A stretch of DNA of 64,000 nucleotides, taken from Ephemerocybe angulata (taxonomy: Eukaryota > Basidiomycota > Agaricomycetes > Agaricales > Psathyrellaceae). The position numbers and the translations under genes were made by a program. The stretch spans positions 372,001 to 436,000 of the forward strand of contig JAACJK010000168.1 of the NCBI GenBank assembly GCA_013368325.1, written 5' to 3'. The notes under the pieces were generated by a model. The model did not search any database, was not told the DNA's origin, and saw only the letters and a list, made by a program, of their open reading frames with translations. Shown here in pieces: positions 56,904 through 64,000 of the stretch (its first letter is position 1; each line of letters begins with the position of its first letter).

Positions 56904-59900
56904 CTAGTCTATTAACACCTCGGGGTACACTACATTTAAAACGGATGTGTCAGAGCCATTGTCAGGAGTAAGAATACGGACTCGATTGCGTGCTGTAACC
57001 CGAGAAAGTGCTACGTAAAGTTGTCCATGACTGAAAACAGGGACACGGAGATCCAAGCCCACCCATCTCACAGATTGACCTTGTGCCTTATTAATGGTCA
57101 AGGAGAACGCGAGACGAACAGGGAACTGCCGCCTCCGAATTTTTACCGGGAGGCCCGCCGTATCTTGTGGAGTAAGGGAGATGCGGGGAATCAGCGCAAT
57201 CTCACCGTCGTGATCGCCCCCAATGACTTGCGCCTCTATTACCCGCATTGACATCCGTGTTACCACCAGACGCGTACCATTGCACAGACCTGACGTGGAG
57301 GAGAGGTTTCGGAGAAGGATTACGGGGCAGCCAACCTTGAGATGCAGCTCACCTGGAGGAAAGTTTCCGCCATCGAGGGATCGAAGAACCTCAACGGGAA
57401 TGTCTGTATTGGTGCGTGTTTCCTCCGAGTGATCATCTTCTAGGATTGAGTCTGCGCTGAAAAAGACCTGTTCATCTCCAGGCATGCGGCGAAGGATGTC
57501 GAGGTTTGTGTCAGCGACATCGACATTCCGTGGGGCTAAGATCATTCGATCAAGGAAGTAATAGGGGGGAGGCGAAGGGGACTGGTCAATGCCTGCATAG
57601 ACAAAGTCGACCAAGTTATCGTAGGTTGCAAGGCGTAGATCCGGTGGAATATGGACCTTATTGGCCCCATCCAAACCCCGTCCGTGGCCAATGTCGAGGA
57701 GCCATTGTGCGAACTCGGCAGCGTCAGGATCGTCTTGAACACGCATATTTTGGGTGAGATGGTGTACGTGGAGGTGCTCCCAAAGAGCCGACTTCAGAAT
57801 GGTTGCCTCGACGATTTCTTCCTTGGTTCCCTTGGGTATGACCGGCAAAGTTTGCTGAAAGTCGCCCCCAAAGATAACAGTCAACCCGCCAAACGGCCGA
57901 TCGTCGTTTCGGATGTCTCGAAGAGCCCGGTCAACGGCCTCGGCCGCATAGCGATGCTGGGCACCAACTTCATCCCATATCACCGCCTTAGCCGCTCGTA
58001 AAAGCTCAGCACGATGGCTGTTCTTGCCTATTGCGCATGTTGAGGCATCGTTGATATCAATCGGGATTTTGAACGTAGAATGCGAGGTGCGCCCGCCCGG
58101 GAGGAGAAGAGCAGCAATTCCAGACGATTGTGGCCATCGCCACGGAGGCGGCTACAGAGGATCTTATATAAGAAAGTCTTCCCTGTACCACCAGGTCCGT
58201 TGACAAAGAAGGACTGCCCTTCGTTCTCCTGAACCGATTGCACAATTGCGTCGTAGGCAGAGCGTTGTTGGTCATTGAGCATCGGCAAGAGTTGCTCGAG
58301 TAGCTCCCGCTGTTGGCGTTGATCATAGCTGAGCTGCTCTGCAATGTGGGGGTTGACTGAGGCTGCAGACCAATCTCGTCTAGGACCGGGCATGGAGGGC
58401 CAATCCGAGAGGGTATAGCTAGATTCCCTGAGTACTTCCTCCAGAAGATAAAGCCCGTAGTCATGAATGTCTTCTGGCGTAGGGTTAGGGAAACCAAGAC
58501 GTGGAAGGATGAGGGGGAGGTCATCGCAGATTTGAGGCCAAAACTCGCTCCAGAGCAGGTTTGGCTGGGATGGGGCGCAGAATATGAGAATGGTTGCAAA
58601 GAGCCGGCGGAGACGTGAACCAACTTGCATCTCGCAGGCTTCTGCCAGGCATTGTCGCCACTCCTGGTCATCCTCAAGGAGGCCGCGGGCAAGGCAGGCG
58701 GCGTGGAATGTTGGATGCTGGACTCCTTGGAAGGTACGGAGATCTTCGAAACATGTCGCCCCTTTCATGACAGTCAGGAGGGTGCGCAGGTAGAAGCGCT
58801 CACCTGCTGTGGGCCCTACAAAGTACATCCTCCCAATAGCAAACCCGCGCTGGCGAACCTCCCATCGCTTCGTATCGTCCTTCCACACAAAGCGCTGCGG
58901 GAATTCGGAGTACGTGCACTGTCGCGCAAGAGCTCCAAGTTCGCCACCGTTACGATTCACTGCAAACCATCCTATTAGCGTGGTTGTCTCCTCAGCTGCT
59001 CGTGCAGCAACGGTTCGAGCATCTTCGTCGGAGTTAAACACGGCCAAGTGCTGACCAGGTAGGTGAACTTGCAGGCGGACGACGTTTGGGATTTGCTCAT
59101 GCATGTCGAAGTGGAATATTCGGTGCACCGCTTCGGATGCGGAAATGTACCGTCCGTTCAGATAGCGTGTGATTTCATCCTGGTTGACCTCCAACGAAGC
59201 CAGATCCCCTCCCTTCTGGATATACTTGAAGAGGTATTTGAATGACCCCGCTGATGCGACAGACTCGCAGTTGATATGGCAGTCAAATTCGGCTGAGAGG
59301 TAGGGAGAGTACGGAACGATCCATTGGTTGTCGAGGAGGCGCCCGCCGACTTCGTATGCTCGCCCATCATTTCGCCGCTGGTAGACCGGAAACCCGTTCT
59401 CGTCGACGGTGGTGATGTTGGAATATGGCTTTGGGTAGCCTTTGGTGCAGCGACCGTTCTCCATGCAGGGTGCTCGAGGGTTGGCTGCTCCGCAGGGGCC
59501 GTGGACCATGCATCGCTTCACGGTTTCGAAGAGGAGGGGTTGGGTGACAGGATCCGGCCACTCTGCCGAAATGCATGAATCGATAGCATCTGCAGAGATT
59601 AGTTTCCACCCATCCCTAAGAAAGATCAGGATGTGCATATGCGGGAGCCCGCGTTTCTGAAATTCAATTGCATAGACGTAGGCTACACATCCTCCGAAGA
59701 TGCCGTGCTTGTAGATATACTCCAAAACGGCCCGCTTCTTCAACTCGAAGACCCTCGCTACCAAGTCCGGCCTGTCATACGCGGTCTGACTGGGGAGAAG
59801 CTCGCGCTGAATCTCCGCCCAGTTGGGGTTGCACGTCATGGTGAGGAAGATGTCACACCGTCGGTAGTGTCGTGCAATGGCCATGGAGTCCTGGTATCGC

Positions 59901-61906
59901 TGTTGCATATGCCGGGGCCCGCCAATGTATGATGAAGGGAGGATAACCCTCTGTCCAAGCTCGTTGAGGTCGACCTCCCCCTCTGCCGCACTCAGCGCGT
60001 CCTGCAGCCCGCTGTAGAGGCAAGCACGAAGCTTCGGCTGGTTATTCCGCAGAAAACGAAGCCGGTTCTGGTCGATGCTCACGTACATATCCACCAAGTA
60101 GCGCTGTAGCAAGCGCTTGCCCCGTAGCAGTGTCGAGAACTCATTTCGGCGAACTTGAAGGCGGTAGGCGACAAACCGAGTCTGGGATAACCTTCGAGGC
60201 CGTTCAGCATCCGGTTGGTGCATGCGGAGATCAGGATGCCACCCTGCTTCGCCTCGGGGAAAGAGGAGGACGTAATAGAGGGGGAATAGGATGGGTGGAG
60301 GTCGTTGATGAACCGCAGCCCGCCAGAACGCTGGTAGAGAACAATGTCCCTCGGATTGGGATCCTCGCCGTGAGAGTCGCATATGACGACAGCAACCTCG
60401 TCGGCAGTCAGCAGGTTCCTTCTCCTTGCGTGCACGCCAGAGGTGGGGGTCGCAACTTGCAGGCGCACCGAGACGTCAGGATTCCCTTCTTGTCGACGCT
60501 GCTCCATAACTTCGTACGCGTGGCGAAAGATCTGAACATATGGATTGTGTTCGTTGAGAGTGGCTTGAATCGTGGCGAGGGTTTCACGTTTAAGGCCAGC
60601 GTTAAGGGAGGCGCGATGGTCGAGGGCGGCTTGAGGGTCATAGATATAAAGTTGGGCATAAGAGGGAGTATGTCCAGGAGAGGGTTCGAGTGGAGCACCC
60701 CGGTGGTAGAGTTCGCCGAGGATTCAGAAGACGGGCTCACCGCGGCCTCGATTGACGCTGTGGTCTTCGGTTGCATAGAGGGAGGTGAAGGCGAAGGCGC
60801 AGTTGTATTTCCAGATGTTCTCCCGAAATTCCTTGGCTTGAGGCGAGTCATCGGTGAAGAGGGCTTGTATAGCAGCAGGAGGAGGCTGAAGAGGGGGGAG
60901 ACGAACTTGGCCGCTGTCGCAGCAGATTCCAAATCTTGGGCTGGTGGAGGAGGATGAAGAGAGCTTTTCACCTGCCCAGTGTAGTGCACCACAGCTGGGA
61001 CAGGCGATATTCATTGGACCAAGGTCGTGGCGAGCGGGGGGTTCCTGGTACGGTTGTCGAGCAATGGCAAAGAGAGGGCGAGGACGGGCTGCTGAAGTTT
61101 TATTGTCAGACGGTATCATAGTACAGAAATAAACTACGCACCCGTTCGTCTGCGACTTCCAACGCGCACAGGTGCCTGAGCCTGCGATTCAGAAGTCTGC
61201 TGTTGCGGCTGGCTGGCAGGGGTCAAGGGAAGCGGGGGAGGTTGGGGAGGAGGAGCGGCAGGAGAGGTGTGTCTCTGACGACGTCTCTGCAAAGGCGGAG
61301 GGACGGGGCTTGCAGCTGCTCGGGCTTGACGTCGACGTTCCCAGACGCGGCGTGCTGCTTCTGAGCGTCGATTAGGCTGGGATGTGGGAGTCGGAGGGCG
61401 GTATGGCTGCTACGCAATACGGAGGTTCAGTCAGGAGCATGTGAGGCACCGCAGGCGGCGGAAACTTACCTGCCCCTCGTTCGGTGTCTGAGCGACATTT
61501 GAAGAGGCGGCGGCTGATGCTTGTGCTTGGCGTCGACGCTCCCAAACGCGGCGTGCGGCTTCAGAGCGTCGGTTGGGTTGCGACACGGGGGTTGGAGGAT
61601 AATGCGCATGCTTTGAGAGGCAAGTAGGGATCAGGTGCTGCAGTGGTAGAAGAAACTGTGAAAGCTTACCTGCTCGTCTGGCGCATGGTTCTCAGTTCCG
61701 TCAGCGGGAGGCCGGAGTTGCGACGCAGGGTTGGAGGCGGAGTTGGTGACTTCAGCAAGGGCGGGGCGGTTTCCTCGTCGTTGGCTCAATGTGCTGGAGC
61801 TGGCTTCGCGTGCTTGACGCGAGAGTGCGCGCTGTTGACTACGATACTCCTCTACGGACGCGTCGTAGCTCCTGGTAATCATGAAAAAGGTGAGCACGAA
61901 CCTCAT
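56904..61906 (-). pseudogene. Helitron Rep/helicase (RepHel), three disabling lesions
   Basis: N-terminal exons (to 61670, about 61632-61470, about 61412-61142, then from 61093) encode Arg-rich segments, with SQPNRRSEAARRVWERRR in two of them. Then a CPSCGALHW zinc-type motif and the Helitron_like_N region (FRENIWKYNCAFAFTS). The Rep part has LTMTCNPNW, the HUH motif in GLPHMHIL, and the two catalytic Tyr in KYLFKYIQKG. The Pif1-type helicase has GPGGTGKT (Walker A), IWDEV (Walker B), FGGDFQQTLPV, FSLTINKAQGQS and GQLYVALSRVT. Lesions: a TGA at 60724-60726 between EPVF and ILGELYHR; a missing C in the C run at 60280-60284 after HPSYSP; and a frame-shifting gap at about 58,131 between GDGH and SSGIAALLL, where relatives have about six more residues. 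Everything else stays open, so inactivation looks recent. Confidence 0.9.
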
Positions 61907-62678
61907 CGTGTAAAAAACAACCTACATGACGGCGACGCAGTTGGGACCTGATGGTCTTGGGGACGGCTTGGGGGCAAGGTGCAGCGTCCATCAGAGGCGG
62001 TATATACGGTGGCGCTCGTTGTTCTCGAAACATCTGTCGGCTAGATAGTAGGGCGGGGTGATGACGTTGGAGTCGATAATTGGAAAGCGGGACAGCGGGA
62101 TCAGGTTTGATGCTGTTTGATGGCTTGCCGCCTGTAATCGACCGGTTAACCAACATTTAGCGATTAACAAACAGTAGAGCACATGGCACATACTTCTTTG
62201 AGAGTCCCCAAGGGAGCGAGTAGTTCAGATGTGCGTGTATGGAGGGGGGGAAGCCTCACTAACCGCTGCGCACGCGATGCCAATATGGCTTCAAGCGGAG
62301 GACGCGAACAGCCACATCTACGCGATGCCTGGTGTGGCTTCAAGCGTAGTCGTGACTGCGCGGATAGGAAGACATGAGCCCGCGAGAGGGGCACGCAGCA
62401 TTCGAGGAGCAGGAGCGGTGAAGAAAAAAGATTAGGCGCGCGACGCAAACGTGACGGCGATGCTGGCAGGCCGTGGGAACAACTTACCAAAGCGCGATGT
62501 GATTCTCAGTTTTCCCCCTTCCTCCTCGACTATTGGTGTGAAAACGCGTTCTTGTATAAAGCTAGTATTTTTAAATACATTGGTGAAGAAATTGGGAGCT
62601 AGGAGTGAGGGTAAGTGCAGCTATGAGCGAGTTTGTTTGTATGGAGCGTGGGAAAGACTTTGTCTTTTATATTATAGA

Positions 62679-64000
62679 TATAATCAGCAAAAAAGCGACC
62701 TTTCGCTTTGCTCCTGGTTTTCTCAGTACCACGATAGCAAGAACAGGCCATAGTCCACCACCTGTTCGTCCCACCATCGCCACCACTACTCGTACCTGTA
62801 TCACCCGTATGGCGGTGAAAGTGAAAGGCCTTAGCGACACTACGACGCCAGTTGACCGTTAAACATTGCGCGTGTGCCTACCCCCTGGAGCCCATCTGCC
62901 GGCCACGCTTGTGGGCAAATCGTAGATTGCGGCGCTGGACCCTCTTCGTACTCATAGTCTGCTCTAGTCTCGGAAATCGTCTCAAGAATATCGGTGGTTT
63001 TGCTGGTGAGTTCTTGAGGTTGGCTGGATGGGTGTGTGATCGCCAGCTTGAGGCGGCAAACCCCTCGAGCGTCAATAGAACTGAGCACTGAGGATGGATA
63101 ATCGTGAGTAGTGAGCTCTTTATCTGACCTGCTTCTCAACTAAACTCCAAAATCTAAAACATGTCGGACGCTACCACACACGCTCGCACTGTTCTCATTC
63201 GAATGCGGCACCCTTCCGACTACCCACCTTCTCCCCGTCCTTCATCTTGGCTCTCCTTTCAAGATCAGTTACTTTCAACGGCGCTGTTTCGAAAGTTTGA
63301 GGAGGGGTCGGGCATTTGGGCGTATTCAAATCGCTGGTCCAATATCTGGAGGTTGGCTCATGTGGTCGTTCATCCCCGTTTTCCCGTCTCATTTCGTGCG
63401 CACTTGGCACCGCTTTCTATAACTGCAAGTCGGCTCTGTTTCACCTTCGGTCTCGTCCTCCATCCCTCCCTCTCTCAGTGTCTCCCACTCTCGGCCACGT
63501 AGACTCTCTGTGGGGTATACCGGTCAACTCGAGCTCACCGGTACCTCGTTTCTCGCGCAGCGAAAGTCTTTCCTGTCTGTGTATGACATTCCGTGCCAAT
63601 TTTGCCGCCCTGGTTCCCTTGAACGCCTCACCGCCTTTCCGACGCTTTCTACTCCCGACAGATAGTGTCAGATACTACTCGATAAGGAGGTCTTGAGCAG
63701 GCTCGTTTTACATGCTCTCTCCGTTTGATCAGGTATCGTTGGCTGTTTGGGCTGGCGCCTCCCCGGGGGCTGGACGGTTCAGCACTCGGAACCTGGGGCG
63801 TCCAAGATCGTCTGAGTCGATGATCTGCCTTTCGACTCGAGAGTGATAGACTCAGCGATGGACGTCATCTCGAGGGGCGAACGATGAGGGCACCCGAGCA
63901 CGAATCCGAGCCAATTCGAGGCTCTAAGGTGACAACACGATTTTATTGAGACATAGGTGTTGCCAGCCGCGACGCCCCGTGACCCGATCCCCGTACACGT
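62679..64000. other. Right edge, dispersed repeat and unassigned open frame
   Basis: A plus-strand open frame at 63,161-63,502 (start MSDATTHARTVLIRMRHPSD) has no known domain. From about 63,840 to the edge the sequence matches the dispersed repeat at 48,180-48,560. No RNA gene or transposon end was recognised. Confidence 0.4.

Larger units (their letters stand above)
56683..62678 (-). mobile_element. Helitron (rolling-circle transposon), 5,996 bp, both ends present
   Basis: Read on the minus strand, the element starts TCTATAATATAAAAGACAAA at 62678 and ends ...AAACTGCTAG at 56683. It sits between a host A (62679 complement) and a host T (56682 complement), as Helitrons do. Twelve bases of TTACCC-side sequence separate the CTAG end from a 7-bp hairpin (CCCGTGC-TAC-GCACGGG, 56694-56710), the standard 3' terminator. 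It has no TIRs and no target duplication. It encodes one Rep/helicase gene on the same strand. About 0.8 kb at the 5' end before the gene has no recognised content. Confidence 0.93.

Noticed and set aside
58100..58160. Intron explaining the helicase frame break
   Set aside because: No GT-AG pair in the right place restores the GDGH to SSGIAALLL junction, and relatives lack an intron there as far as I know, so a deletion is simpler.
58057..58692. 211-codon frame inside the Helitron
   Set aside because: Out-of-frame shadow of the Rep/helicase gene, on the same strand.
60130..60957. 275-codon plus-strand frame inside the Helitron
   Set aside because: Antisense of the conserved Helitron N-terminal region. 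The minus-strand translation is clearly the real one.
1..64000. CRISPR arrays, bacterial operons, rRNA
   Set aside because: No regularly spaced identical direct repeats, no Shine-Dalgarno-led gene rows and no rRNA-like conserved blocks were seen. Introns throughout point to a fungus.

Overview
The window looks like nuclear DNA of a filamentous basidiomycete (mushroom-type Agaricomycete). The evidence is genes cut by many 40-75 nt GT-AG introns, three DUF6533 membrane-protein genes and one DUF6534-like gene, two TPR-CHAT genes, small secreted proteins with Kex2 sites, a heterotrimeric G-protein alpha gene, and a complete Helitron. I saw no bacterial operons, rRNA genes or CRISPR arrays. Most exon structures below were rebuilt by hand from splice signals and reading-frame phase.

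Layout. 1-1.4 kb: right-hand part of an unrecognised gene, with a diverged relative at 7.4-8.6 kb. 4.36-6.28 kb (+): DUF6533 gene A, with a 45-bp tandem repeat after it. 6.6-7.0 kb (-): short secreted repeat ORF. 9.1-10.3 kb (-): DUF6534-like gene. 11.8-14.7 kb: repeat-rich, with a 39-bp perfect palindrome, a GAACTG cluster and a diverged direct duplication. 14.87-18.19 kb: an inverted duplication carrying two almost identical Cys-rich secreted proteins. 18.4-19.0 kb (-): another secreted protein. 19.64-21.53 kb (+): secreted alpha/beta hydrolase broken by an 11-bp duplication and a 381-bp MITE. 21.84-25.19 kb (-): DUF6533 gene B with a 1,490-bp TIR element inside one intron. 27.65-28.69 kb (-): GPI-anchored Cys-rich protein. 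31.55-32.39 kb (+): intronless membrane protein. 32.88-34.94 kb (-): G-alpha gene with one in-frame stop and altered nucleotide-binding motifs. 35.99-40.03 kb (-) and 42.12-46.34 kb (+): divergent TPR-CHAT pair. 49.5-49.9 kb (-): small secreted protein. 53.78-55.63 kb (-): DUF6533 gene C. 56,683-62,678 (-): Helitron with both termini and a damaged Rep/helicase gene. The right edge carries a diverged dispersed repeat.

The most interesting locus is the divergent TPR-CHAT pair. Both proteins carry an N-terminal domain, an array of about a dozen 45-residue TPR-like repeats, and a C-terminal CHAT (caspase-like) protease domain with the His and Cys of the catalytic dyad. One partner reads through; the other has a frameshifting deletion in its TPR array. 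In other lineages TPR-CHAT proteins are regulated proteases, so a sensor-protease role is a reasonable inference here but is not shown by the sequence.

The region is a typical accessory, transposon-scarred stretch: lineage-expanded membrane proteins, secreted proteins, a protease pair, and several genes caught while decaying by transposon insertion, small duplication or point mutation.
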